A stretch of 25,488 nt of DNA. Source: a virus. The stretch is taken from positions 1 to 25,488 of the IMG/VR virus record IMGVR_UViG_3300030331_000008; one strand, 5' to 3'. The notes under the pieces are model-generated. The model was not told where the DNA came from, did no database searches, and saw only the letters and a program-made list of their open reading frames with translations. The translations under genes and the position numbers were made by a program. Shown here piece by piece: positions 14,223 through 22,554 of this stretch (the stretch's first letter is position 1; the number at the start of each line of letters is the position of its first letter).

Positions 14223-14653
14223 TGGCTATAACACAAGCAATGTGTACATCTTTTAAAAAAGAACTTTTAGAAGGTGTACATAATTTTAAAAACTCTGGTG
14301 GAAGCACATTCAGGTTAGCACTCTATACGAGTTCAGCTACTATGAGTGCAGCAACTACTGCATATACAACTTCTGATGAAGCCAGTGGAACTAACTATAC
14401 TGCTAAAGGCAATGAACTTACACGTGTAGACCCTTCCACTTCAGGTACAACAGCATTTACAGACTTTGCCGATTTAACTTTTGGCACAGCAACTGTTACT
14501 GCTAGAGGTTGTATGATTTATAACGACTCTGCTTCAGGTGATCCAGCAGTTGCAGTATTTGATTTTGGTGCTGATAAAACATCAACAGCAGGTTCATTTA
14601 CTATAACTTTTCCAACAGCTGATGCAAGTAATGCGATTATAAGAATAGCTTAA
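14222..14653 (+). CDS. Conserved beta-rich virion protein
   Basis: A 143-residue protein. After a short helix (SFKKELLEGVHNF) it is Thr/Ser/Ala-rich with strands STFRLALYTSSATM, ATVTARGCMIYND, PAVAVFDFGADKTSTAG and FTITFPTADASNAIIRIA. The last phrase is one I recall from many marine and soil phages, annotated only as structural. A strong AGGAGG site precedes the start, suggesting abundant synthesis. A collar, fibre-attachment or capsid-fibre role is possible. It ends in tandem stops (TAATAA). Confidence 0.65.
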   Translation: MAITQAMCTSFKKELLEGVHNFKNSGGSTFRLALYTSSATMSAATTAYTTSDEASGTNYTAKGNELTRVDPSTSGTTAFTDFADLTFGTATVTARGCMIYNDSASGDPAVAVFDFGADKTSTAGSFTITFPTADASNAIIRIA

Positions 14654-14656
14654 TAA

Positions 14657-15457
14657 ATGTCTGTCGGTTGGGGTCGGTCCACTTGGGGAGCAGGTCCTTG
14701 GGGTCAACCTGCGATAGTCAATGTTTCTGTAAGTATTACAGGTGTTGCTGGTACATCAGCACTTGGAACAGAAACAATATCATGTGATGCTAATGTACCA
14801 GAAATAGGCATTGCAGCTACAGGTGCAGTAGGCTCAGTAGTTGCTACCGGTGCAGCTAATGTAGCTGAAACAGGTTTAGCAGGTACAACTGCTTTAGGTA
14901 CAGAATCTGTTACAGCTGATGCTAATGTAGCTGAGACAGGCGTAACAGCTACAGGTGCGGTTGGTAGCGAAACTGTAACAGGTGAAGCTAATGTAACAGA
15001 GACAGGAGTAGTTGGAACTACTGCATTAGGCACAGAATCTGTAAGTGGTGATGCAAATGTTACTGAAACTGGTATAGCAGGTACATCTGCTTTAGGTAGT
15101 GTAACAGCTTCTGGTATAGCAATAACTGGTGTTTCAGGAACTGCTTCTACAATATCAGCAGGTGATGAAACAGTAACATGTGATGCTAATGTACCCTGCA
15201 CAGGATTAGCTGCAACTAGCGGATTAGGAACTTTAACCACAGTTACAGAAAATATATTTCCTATAACTGGTGTATCTTCAACTGGTGCAGTTGGTAGTAC
15301 AACAGTTACAGGTATAGCAAATGTATTTGTAATAGGTTTAAACGCTACAGGAGAGACAGGATTTGTAAGTGTATGGGGAGATATAATACCCGGAGTTACA
15401 ACATCATGGTCTGATGTAGAAGAATCTGTTACAACAACTTGGAGTGACGTAGCCTAA
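14657..15457 (+). CDS. Repeat protein with WG-rich head and 22-residue repeats
   Basis: A 266-residue low-charge protein. Residues 4-16 are GWGRSTWGAGPWG. About ten 22-residue repeats follow (22-243), alternating two flavours: ETGLAGTTALGTESV and ETGVTATGAVGSETV, usually joined by DAN or EAN plus V. The end repeats SWSDV and TWSDV. Repeats with Gly-Thr turns and alternating Val/Thr suggest a beta-solenoid or stacked beta-hairpins, as in fibres. The WG phrase recurs in the gp10-like protein at 18456. Position just before the tail fibre supports a fibre or spike-base role. Confidence 0.6.
   Translation: MSVGWGRSTWGAGPWGQPAIVNVSVSITGVAGTSALGTETISCDANVPEIGIAATGAVGSVVATGAANVAETGLAGTTALGTESVTADANVAETGVTATGAVGSETVTGEANVTETGVVGTTALGTESVSGDANVTETGIAGTSALGSVTASGIAITGVSGTASTISAGDETVTCDANVPCTGLAATSGLGTLTTVTENIFPITGVSSTGAVGSTTVTGIANVFVIGLNATGETGFVSVWGDIIPGVTTSWSDVEESVTTTWSDVA
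14720..15385 (+). repeat. Ten degenerate 66-bp tandem coding repeats
   Basis: Each unit encodes about 22 residues of the form NVxETGxxGTTALGTExVxxDA or NVxETGxxATGAVGSxxVTGxA. The units alternate between the two types in the first half, so the higher-order period is about 132 bp. DNA identity between units is only partial because codons have diverged. Confidence 0.7.
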
Positions 15458-15490
15458 ATAAATGGTTTATAATTAATTTAGAGGTAAAAA

Positions 15491-18100
15491 ATGGCAGAAT
15501 ATACAAATGACTTAAGGTTAAAAGAGATAGCAACTGGTGATGAGTCAGGAACATGGGGAACATCGACTAATACAAATCTTGAGTTGATAGCTGAAGCATT
15601 TAGTTTTGGAACTGAAGCTATTACTACAAATGCTGATACTCATACAACTACTATAGCAGATGGTGCTACTGATCCCGGTAGGTCTATATATTTAAAATAT
15701 ACAGGAACATTAGATTCAGCCTGTACTATAACTATAGGACCAAACACAGTATCAAAGCTGTGGTTAATAGAAAATGCAACAAGTGGTTCACAATCTATAA
15801 TAATAAGTCAAGGCTCTGGTGCTAACGTAACTATACCGACTGGTAAAACTAAAATGATTTATTCTGATGGTGCTGGTTCTGGTGGTGCAATGGTAGATGC
15901 GTTGGCATCTATTAATATAGAAACAAGTGGTATCTTAGAAACATCAGCATCAATACAAACACCATTAATAGAATTTACAGATGGTGATGATGCTATGACT
16001 ATAGCTGATGGAGGTCATGTAACTTTTGGTGGAAATATAGATGCTTCTAGTGGAACAATTAAACTAGACGGAAACTACCCTACTGGTTCAAATAATGTAG
16101 CTTTAGGAAATGCTGCACTTGATGATGGTTCTTTAAGTGGTGATAATACGACAGGTGCGGCTAACACGGCAGTCGGAAGTGAGGCTTTAGGAGCAAATAC
16201 TACTGCTAATTTTAATACTGCCGTAGGTACTGCTGCTATGATTGCAAATACTACAGGTGCGAATGGCACAGCAGTAGGCGGTTTAGCTTTAGATGCTAAC
16301 ACCACAGGAGCAAACAACACAGCAGTTGGAAAATCATCTTTAAGTGCTAATACTACAGGAACACAAAACACCGCTGTAGGAACAGGTGCTTTAGATGCTA
16401 ATACTACAGCAAACAATAACAACGCTTTTGGTTACGATGCTTTAGGAGCAAATACCACAGGAGCATTAAACTCTGCTTTTGGAGAAGAAAGTTTATTAGC
16501 AAATACCACAGGTAGTAGTAACACTGCTATTGGTTCAGCAGCACTAACCGCAAACACCACAGCAAGTAATAACACAGCAGTTGGTAGATTAGCTTTAGCA
16601 GCAAACACTACAGGTGAAAAAAATACAGCAGTTGGTGCTAATGCTGCAGATGCAATTACTACAGGTACTGCAAATACTTCTATTGGGTTAGAGTCTTTAA
16701 CTACTCTTACAACAGGGTCAAACAATACAGCAGTTGGAGAACAAGCGTTAGCTGACAGTACAACTTCAAGCAACAACACAGCAGTAGGTCGTAAAGCCTT
16801 GAAAGAAAATTCTACGGGTGATGATAATACTGCTGTAGGCAGAGAAGCTTTATTAGAAAATACTACAGCTTCTGGTAATGTAGCTATTGGAAATCAATCT
16901 TTAAGAGAAAATACAGAAGGACATACAAATACTGCAGTTGGTTCATCGTCTGGTCAATCTATAACAACTGGTGATGAAAACGTAACAATAGGTCATGGTG
17001 CTTTGGATGGCGGCACAACTGTTAATGGCAACACTGCTGTTGGCACAGATACAATGGGTTCAGCGTCTTATTCAGGAAGTTACAACACAGCAGTTGGTTA
17101 TAACGCTATGTTAGTTGCTACGAGTGTCTCAGGAACAACTGCAATAGGAAATCAAGCTTTAGATGCTTTAACCACAGGAGATAATAATACTGCTGTAGGT
17201 GCTGGTGCGTTGGGAGCATGCACTACAGGGACTAACAATACAGCTTTGGGTGTATTTGCTTTGTCTACTGCAACTACTGCAACAGACAACACAGCAATAG
17301 GACAAGATGCACTAACTGCTGTTACAACTGGTTCAAGAAATGTAGCAGTTGGAGAAGATGCAGGTAAAAATGTTACAACTGGTCAAGAAAACGTCTTAAT
17401 AGGAAGGGATTGCGGAGACTCTTTAACCACAGGAAACCAAAATGTTGCTATAGGTATGGAGTGTTTTATAGATGCTACAAGTGCGTCTGAATCTGTTGCT
17501 GTAGGATTCCAAGCATTAGAAAATGCTACAGGAGGTAGTAACACAGCAGTAGGCTACAAAGCTGGTGAAGATGTAACAAGCGGTACAAATAACTTTTTCT
17601 TTGGCAAAGAAACAGGTCGATCAGGAAGTCCGGGCGGTTCGATTACTTCTGGAAATAATGAAGGTGTTTTGGGTAACTCAAATGTAAGTAAAATAAATAC
17701 ACAAGTATCAATTACAGTAGCCTCTGATGAAAGAGACAAAACAGACTTTCAACCTTTAAATGCAGGACTAGACTTTGTAAATCAATTAACTCCTTATACT
17801 TACTATTGGGATAAACGTACTAACTATGTAAATTGGGAAGAAAATCCAGATACAGATTTAGATACGATAGAACATGATGGAACTCATAAAGAAGATTGGA
17901 TGGATATTGGATTCAAAGCACAGGACGTTATAGCTTTAGAAAAAGCAATAGGACATGACTTAGAGGACAAAACAAATCTTGTATCACAAAGAACAAGTGA
18001 TGGAAAAATGTATCAACTTCAATATGAAAAGTTTGTACCTATATTAGTAAAAGCAGTACAAGAACTTACAGCTAAAGTTGAAGAACTAGAAAAAAACTAA
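15491..18100 (+). CDS. Tail fibre with YadA-head-like repeats and S74 chaperone
   Basis: An 869-residue receptor-binding fibre. Residues 1-150 are a virion-attachment domain familiar in marine phages (LRLKEIATGDESGTWGTSTN). Residues 201-731 are about 30 repeats of 17 residues, consensus NTAVGxxALxANTTGxx, resembling the left-handed beta-roll head of trimeric adhesins such as YadA. The C-terminus is a Peptidase_S74 intramolecular chaperone: S745 and K750 in SDERDK match the Ser-Lys pair of the endosialidase family, and FKAQDV with the LQYEKFVPILVKAVQEL helix follow. Trimerisation should trigger cleavage just before S745, releasing a 125-residue chaperone. A GAGG site lies six bases before ATG. 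Confidence 0.9.
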   Translation: MAEYTNDLRLKEIATGDESGTWGTSTNTNLELIAEAFSFGTEAITTNADTHTTTIADGATDPGRSIYLKYTGTLDSACTITIGPNTVSKLWLIENATSGSQSIIISQGSGANVTIPTGKTKMIYSDGAGSGGAMVDALASINIETSGILETSASIQTPLIEFTDGDDAMTIADGGHVTFGGNIDASSGTIKLDGNYPTGSNNVALGNAALDDGSLSGDNTTGAANTAVGSEALGANTTANFNTAVGTAAMIANTTGANGTAVGGLALDANTTGANNTAVGKSSLSANTTGTQNTAVGTGALDANTTANNNNAFGYDALGANTTGALNSAFGEESLLANTTGSSNTAIGSAALTANTTASNNTAVGRLALAANTTGEKNTAVGANAADAITTGTANTSIGLESLTTLTTGSNNTAVGEQALADSTTSSNNTAVGRKALKENSTGDDNTAVGREALLENTTASGNVAIGNQSLRENTEGHTNTAVGSSSGQSITTGDENVTIGHGALDGGTTVNGNTAVGTDTMGSASYSGSYNTAVGYNAMLVATSVSGTTAIGNQALDALTTGDNNTAVGAGALGACTTGTNNTALGVFALSTATTATDNTAIGQDALTAVTTGSRNVAVGEDAGKNVTTGQENVLIGRDCGDSLTTGNQNVAIGMECFIDATSASESVAVGFQALENATGGSNTAVGYKAGEDVTSGTNNFFFGKETGRSGSPGGSITSGNNEGVLGNSNVSKINTQVSITVASDERDKTDFQPLNAGLDFVNQLTPYTYYWDKRTNYVNWEENPDTDLDTIEHDGTHKEDWMDIGFKAQDVIALEKAIGHDLEDKTNLVSQRTSDGKMYQLQYEKFVPILVKAVQELTAKVEELEKN
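16091..17683 (+). repeat. About thirty 51-bp tandem coding repeats in the fibre
   Basis: The unit encodes 17 residues with consensus NTAVG, two variable residues, AL, one variable residue, ANTTG and two variable residues. Nearly all units are exactly 17 residues, with longer ones at the edges and one extra residue near 17040-17100. The most regular units are in the first third; later units vary more (for example NVLIGRDCGDSLTTGNQ). Such arrays can lose or gain units by recombination. Confidence 0.85.
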
Positions 18101-18112
18101 AAGGAGAATAAT

Positions 18113-18427
18113 ATGGCTGAAACAGTAGCACAATGTTTAACGAAAGCAGAAGATAGCGTAACAGTTATTGATGATATAAATACTAATGGCAATAAATCAT
18201 TACATGCTGGTGGTGAAACAGATTCCGAAGGTAATGCTATTGCAGGCTCATGGTCACAAGCAGATATAAATGCAAGAGTGCAACAAAATGTTGATCACTT
18301 AGAAATAATATTATCTTATGATGGAACTAATGATACACCTAATGTAGTAGGTTCATCTAGTAGTAAGAAAACTAATTGCACTAATGCTATTAATACAGGT
18401 AAAGCATATATTGCAGCTAATTCTTAA
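18113..18427 (+). CDS. Small protein after the tail fibre
   Basis: A 104-residue acidic protein, Asn/Ser/Ala-rich, with helices AETVAQCLTKAEDSVTVIDD and DINARVQQNVDHLEIILSYD and a loop GGETDSEGNAIAGSWSQ. AAGGAG (18101-18106) lies six bases before ATG. I recall relatives in marine phages with no assigned function. Directly following a fibre gene it might be a fibre chaperone, connector or host-range accessory, but there is no motif to prove it. A perfect hairpin covers its stop codon. Confidence 0.65.
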   Translation: MAETVAQCLTKAEDSVTVIDDINTNGNKSLHAGGETDSEGNAIAGSWSQADINARVQQNVDHLEIILSYDGTNDTPNVVGSSSSKKTNCTNAINTGKAYIAANS

Positions 18428-18454
18428 AAGACTAAAATATTAAGAGTCTTTTAA
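18424..18454. terminator. Perfect 10-bp hairpin between genes
   Basis: TTAAAAGACT (18424-18433) pairs with AGTCTTTTAA (18445-18454) around an 11-nt loop. It begins in the stop codon of the upstream gene and ends one base before the next ATG. The TTTT run is part of the stem and no longer U-run follows, so termination would be weak; it may instead protect a 3' end or limit ribosome access to the next gene, which has no visible Shine-Dalgarno site outside the stem. Confidence 0.5.
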
Positions 18455-18455
18455 A

Positions 18456-20300
18456 ATGCCATTAACTAGATATACATTCAAACCGGGCATAAATAAAGAA
18501 GGAACTTCATATAGTAATGAAGGTAATTGGTTTGATGCTGACAAGATAAGATTTCGTGCTGGTCGTCCTGAAAAAATTGGTGGATGGGTAAAAAAAAGTT
18601 TTAATTCTTTTTTAGGCTCAGCAAGAAAATTACATCAATGGGTTGCTCTAGACACAGATAAATTTATATCTTTAGGTACTAATTTAAAATTATATCTATT
18701 AAAAGGTAATACTTTCCATGATATAACTCCTATAAGAGCAACAACTACTAATGGTGTTACCTTTGCAGCTACTAATGGTAGTTCTACTATAACCGCTACT
18801 GATTCTACTCATGGAGCAAACAAAGGGGATTTTGTTACATTTGCACAGGCGGTATCATTAGGTGGCAATATAACTGCTGCTGTTTTAAATCAAGAGTACG
18901 AAATAGATAGTGTTACAGATGTAAATACATTTACGTTTACAGCTAAAGACACATCAGGTGATACAGTAACAGCTAATGCAAGTGATTCAGGTAATGGTGG
19001 TTCAGGTGTAGATGCATCTTATCAATTAAATATAGGCTCTGATTTTTATGTTAGTGGTTTTGGTTTTGGTTCAGGTACTTGGGGTCAAAGCACATGGGGT
19101 GGAGGTATAAACAGTTTTGCCTCACAGCTTAGATTATGGAGTATGGATAATTTTGGAGAAGATTTAGTATCAAATCCTAGAGGTGGTAGTATTTATTATT
19201 GGGATAAAACAAATGGTGAAACTACTAGAGCAGTAGAATTTTCTAGTTTATCTGGTGCATCTGATACACCAACTGTTGCTAATCAAATTATAGTTTCAGA
19301 AATAGACAGACATATTATATGTATGGGTGCAAATCCTATAGGAAGTGCAACACAAGACCCTATGCAAATAAGATGGTCAGATCAAGAAAATGCAGCACAG
19401 TGGACACCTAAAACAAATAATACTGCTGGTGGGTTAAGATTATCAGCTGGCTCAGAAATTATAGGAGCAATAAGAACAAGGCAAGAAATAGTTATATTTA
19501 CAGATACAGCTTTATATTCTATGCAATTTATAGGACCACCCTTTATATTCGGAGTAAATTTAATAACTGAGGGTACAAGTATGGTATCACCCCAAGCATG
19601 TGTGAATGCTAATAATGTAATTTACTTTATGGATCAGGATAATTTCTATATGTATTCAGGAACAGTTCGTTCTTTACCTTGCACAGTAAGAGCATATGTT
19701 TTTGATGATTTTAATCTTTCACAATCATATAAAGTTTTTGCTACAAGAAATGCACAGTTTAATGAAGTATCTTGGTTTTATTGTTCAGGCAGTTCAAATG
19801 AAATAGATAGATATGTTACTTATAATTATTTAGAACAAAATTGGACAATAGGAACTTTGGTTAGAACATCTTGGATAGATGCTGGAGGAGCAACTGCAAA
19901 TCCATTAGCTGCGGGTAAAACTAGCACAAGTGGTAATTTTATTTATGAACATGAAGTAGGTTCTAATGATGATGGTTCTGCTATGACTGCATTTGTTGAG
20001 AGTGCAGATTTTGATACTGGTGATGGAGATCAATTTATGTTTATAAAAAGATTGATACCTGATGTAGCTTTTATAGGAACAGATACAGAACCAGAACTAA
20101 CGTATTCAATAAAGACTAGAGACTTTCCTTTAGGGAGTTTAAACACTGCAACGAGTGCAACAGTAACTAATACAACTGGCGTTGCATACATAAGAGCAAG
20201 GGCTAGACAAATGCGAGTAAGAATAGAAAGCACAGACGTAGATAATAGTTGGAGACTAGGTGATACAAGATTTGATATAAAGGTGGATGGTAGAAGATGA
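18456..20300 (+). CDS. Tail hub / DNA stabilisation protein, P22 gp10-like
   Basis: A 614-residue protein. The opening YTFKPGINKEGTSYSNEGNW, then WFDADKIRFRAGRPEKIGGW, is typical of marine-phage members of the packaged-DNA stabiliser family. Residues about 90-194 form a Thr/Ser-rich beta insert with DFVTFAQAVSLGGNITAAVL. Residues 202-217 are a WG-rich loop. The rest contains beta-propeller-like strands (GSEIIGAIRTRQEIVIFTDT, ALYSMQFIGPPFIFGVNLIT, NVIYFMDQDNFYMYSG). It would plug the neck and bind the fibre or needle after packaging. No clear Shine-Dalgarno site is seen; the start lies just after a hairpin. Confidence 0.72.
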   Translation: MPLTRYTFKPGINKEGTSYSNEGNWFDADKIRFRAGRPEKIGGWVKKSFNSFLGSARKLHQWVALDTDKFISLGTNLKLYLLKGNTFHDITPIRATTTNGVTFAATNGSSTITATDSTHGANKGDFVTFAQAVSLGGNITAAVLNQEYEIDSVTDVNTFTFTAKDTSGDTVTANASDSGNGGSGVDASYQLNIGSDFYVSGFGFGSGTWGQSTWGGGINSFASQLRLWSMDNFGEDLVSNPRGGSIYYWDKTNGETTRAVEFSSLSGASDTPTVANQIIVSEIDRHIICMGANPIGSATQDPMQIRWSDQENAAQWTPKTNNTAGGLRLSAGSEIIGAIRTRQEIVIFTDTALYSMQFIGPPFIFGVNLITEGTSMVSPQACVNANNVIYFMDQDNFYMYSGTVRSLPCTVRAYVFDDFNLSQSYKVFATRNAQFNEVSWFYCSGSSNEIDRYVTYNYLEQNWTIGTLVRTSWIDAGGATANPLAAGKTSTSGNFIYEHEVGSNDDGSAMTAFVESADFDTGDGDQFMFIKRLIPDVAFIGTDTEPELTYSIKTRDFPLGSLNTATSATVTNTTGVAYIRARARQMRVRIESTDVDNSWRLGDTRFDIKVDGRR

Positions 20301-20464
20301 GTGAAATATTTAATGTAAACACTCCATTAGAAATACCACCTGAAGAGTATAGTTCAGATTATATGCGCAGACTTATAAACCAACTGCGTTTAAACTTTGT
20401 ACAATTAGATTCACCAGATACTATAAGAGAAGTATCACAAGCATTTGATTGGTATATTTCATAA
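20297..20464 (+). CDS. 55-residue protein in ATGA/TAATG overlap
   Basis: A short gene read directly from the sequence: MSEIFNVNTPLEIPPEEYSS, then DYMRRLINQLRLNFVQLDSP, ending DTIREVSQAFDWYIS. Its ATG overlaps the upstream stop (ATGA) and its TAA overlaps the next start (TAATG), leaving no free base, which strongly supports translation. It is helical, with an amphipathic RRLINQLRLNFVQL segment. It is easily missed because it is under 60 codons. Function unknown; a small tail or assembly factor is possible. Confidence 0.75.
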   Translation: MSEIFNVNTPLEIPPEEYSSDYMRRLINQLRLNFVQLDSPDTIREVSQAFDWYIS

Positions 20465-20796
20465 TGGCAAATAGATATACAGAAGTATTAACAACATTAG
20501 CATCAACAGATGCAACAAGTGTATATACTGTTCCAGACAATAAAAGTGCCATAGTTAAAACATTAAGTGCTTATAACTCTGATGGTAGCAGTGCATATAG
20601 TTTAACAGTAGAGTTGACAGATACTAGCGAAAGCACCACAGTTACTTGGGATGTAGAGTCAATAGCAACTAATACACGTAAGGGTTTTTTAACTAACGGA
20701 GAGGTGTTAGTTTTAGATGAATTAGATATAATAAAGCTGACTGCAAGTTCAGCGAATAAATTTCACATCGTAATAGGTGTGTTGGAAATAGATTAG
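20464..20796 (+). CDS. Small beta-sandwich virion protein
   Basis: A 110-residue protein with strands TSVYTVPDNKSAIVKTLSAY, YSLTVELTD, TTVTWDVESIATN and FHIVIGVLEID, the pattern of a small jelly-roll or Ig-like structural protein. I recall such proteins in marine phages near tail genes, without proven role. The ATG at 20464 overlaps the upstream stop as TAATG and is preferred to the longer in-frame GTG at 20449, which would overlap the upstream gene by 16 bp. Confidence 0.65.
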   Translation: MANRYTEVLTTLASTDATSVYTVPDNKSAIVKTLSAYNSDGSSAYSLTVELTDTSESTTVTWDVESIATNTRKGFLTNGEVLVLDELDIIKLTASSANKFHIVIGVLEID

Positions 20797-20805
20797 GAGA
20801 CCACT

Positions 20806-22554
20806 ATGAGTAATTTTCCATTACAAAATGCAGCAGAGCAACTAGCTAAACAGGGGAGATATGGCGATACCATGATGGTACACATGAACCCTATAGAAGT
20901 AGATGCTTTAGCAAAATTATCACCAACAGGTCAGTTAACCATCAACCCACAGACAGGGCAACCAGAGGCGTTTCTGCCACTCATAGGGTCATTGATTGCA
21001 CCAACACTATTAGGTAGTACAGCATTAGGTGCAGCATTAAGTCCATTAGCAGCATCTGCAATAGGAACTGGATTAGGAACTGTTGCTGAAGGTGGTAGTC
21101 TTAAAGAAGGTATAACAGCTGGATTAACAGGCGCAATCACAGGTGGTTTACTAAAAGGTTTTATGCCCGGAACAGCTACTGAAATACCTTCTGTGGGTGA
21201 TACAGCAGCTACTACAGATAAATTGTTACAAGCACCTGAGTTTGTAGAAGCTACAGGGGGTTCAGGAATGTTACCCGGTGCTACTTTAAATGAAGCGGGA
21301 CAAGAAGCTTTGAATGTTTTGCAACCCGGTACAACTTCTGTGCCTTTTCAACCAGTTAATACATTGGCTGATTTACCAGCTGCACGTGCAGGAACAGAGG
21401 GTTTCTTTAGTAGATTAGGACAGAATTTAGGATTTTCTGGTGGAGCAACACCTGAACAATTAGCAGGTAATCCTAATTTAATGACTCAATCACAGGCTTT
21501 TACAACACAGGCTTTACCAGCAGCAGCATCAGGATTGGTAGGCGAGATGTATGTGCCTATGGATTTTAATATGCCAGAGGAAGAGGACCCATTTGGTGAT
21601 TATGAAGGTCCTTATGTGCCACAAGAAATGAGGACTATGATTCCGGGAAGTGGAGGCAACCCATTAGCATCAGCATTCCAAGGAGAGCAACAGTTAATAC
21701 AAGGCAATCCTTTACCAATAGGTGATGAGTTTAATTTTAACGATGGTGGTAAAGTAAATAATCCTTTTGATTTTTTACCTTCAATGTCAGGTTTAGCATT
21801 AGCTGGTAATATGGCAGAAAGTGGCGCAATGGGTTTATTGCCTATGGCAATTAACATGTTTAAAGATGACGAAGATGAAAAAGATAAAGAACCAACAATG
21901 AAAGAAAAAGAAAATCAACGTCAATTTATAGGAACTGTACCAATGGATATGATGCAAGGTATGGATGCTATGCAAGTACCTACAGATATGTTGAATGATG
22001 GCGGTATGCCTTTGCAAAATCCTGAAAAAGCTGATCTTGATAATGATGGTGAATTATCTTCATATGAAAGAACAAGAGGTAAAGCTATTGAAGAAAATAT
22101 GAAAAACATGGGTGGTCTTATAAAGATGGCTAATGGTCGTACACCCGCACAAGCAGAGATAGAGGAGAGTGCAGAAACTTTAGAGCGTAGAAGAATAGAT
22201 GACGCTATAAGAAAACAATTCCAAGAAACTATGTCAGCACCTATGGTTGATCCAAGACTAGGTAGAATGGCTGATCCTATTAGTACACCTGTACCAAGAA
22301 CTTTAAATGATGTGATGACACCACAGCCTTTTCAAGCACCATCATTAGCAGATATAAGGAGAATGCAAAGTGCATCATTAGATAGAATGTTTGTACCAAC
22401 AGACCCAGATAATCCGATAGATAGAGGTATGGCTACATTTAACAGACGATTCAATCCTATTGTTAGAGGAATAGAAGCGATCTCGCCTGTATTAACTAAA
22501 GGAGGTTTAGAATTGTATGAAGCTATAGACGAATTTAGGAAGAGAGATAGGTAA
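20806..22554 (+). CDS. Candidate ejection/pilot protein with EF-hand loop
   Basis: A 582-residue protein. N-terminus: VHMNPIEVDALAKLSPTGQL, a phrase familiar from marine phages. Residues 55-120 are hydrophobic and rich in Gly, Ala and Leu (PLIGSLIAPTLLGSTALGAA), like membrane-inserting ejection proteins. An acidic patch (EEEDPFGDYEGP) and a charged stretch (KDDEDEKDKEPTMKEKE) follow. D410-E421 is a textbook EF-hand loop, DLDNDGELSSYE. GG motifs occur at FNDGGKV (311-317), LNDGGMP (396-402) and NMGGLIKMANG (434-444). The C-terminus is helical and basic. AGGAG lies six bases before ATG. Membrane passage during DNA entry is inferred, not shown. Confidence 0.6.
   Translation: MSNFPLQNAAEQLAKQGRYGDTMMVHMNPIEVDALAKLSPTGQLTINPQTGQPEAFLPLIGSLIAPTLLGSTALGAALSPLAASAIGTGLGTVAEGGSLKEGITAGLTGAITGGLLKGFMPGTATEIPSVGDTAATTDKLLQAPEFVEATGGSGMLPGATLNEAGQEALNVLQPGTTSVPFQPVNTLADLPAARAGTEGFFSRLGQNLGFSGGATPEQLAGNPNLMTQSQAFTTQALPAAASGLVGEMYVPMDFNMPEEEDPFGDYEGPYVPQEMRTMIPGSGGNPLASAFQGEQQLIQGNPLPIGDEFNFNDGGKVNNPFDFLPSMSGLALAGNMAESGAMGLLPMAINMFKDDEDEKDKEPTMKEKENQRQFIGTVPMDMMQGMDAMQVPTDMLNDGGMPLQNPEKADLDNDGELSSYERTRGKAIEENMKNMGGLIKMANGRTPAQAEIEESAETLERRRIDDAIRKQFQETMSAPMVDPRLGRMADPISTPVPRTLNDVMTPQPFQAPSLADIRRMQSASLDRMFVPTDPDNPIDRGMATFNRRFNPIVRGIEAISPVLTKGGLELYEAIDEFRKRDR

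Noticed and set aside
14704-15240. 178-codon minus-strand open frame
   Set aside because: It is the reverse reading of the 22-residue repeat gene; repeats low in stop codons on both strands create a long shadow frame of Val/Pro/Ala.
15444-15473. TATAAT at 15468-15473 with GTGACG 18 bp upstream, before the tail-fibre gene
   Set aside because: The -35 match is only four of six and AT-rich spacers give TATAAT by chance; possible but not supported enough to call.
16075-16779. Two 115-codon minus-strand open frames
   Set aside because: Shadows of the 17-residue fibre repeats; the repeated composition explains the lack of stops.
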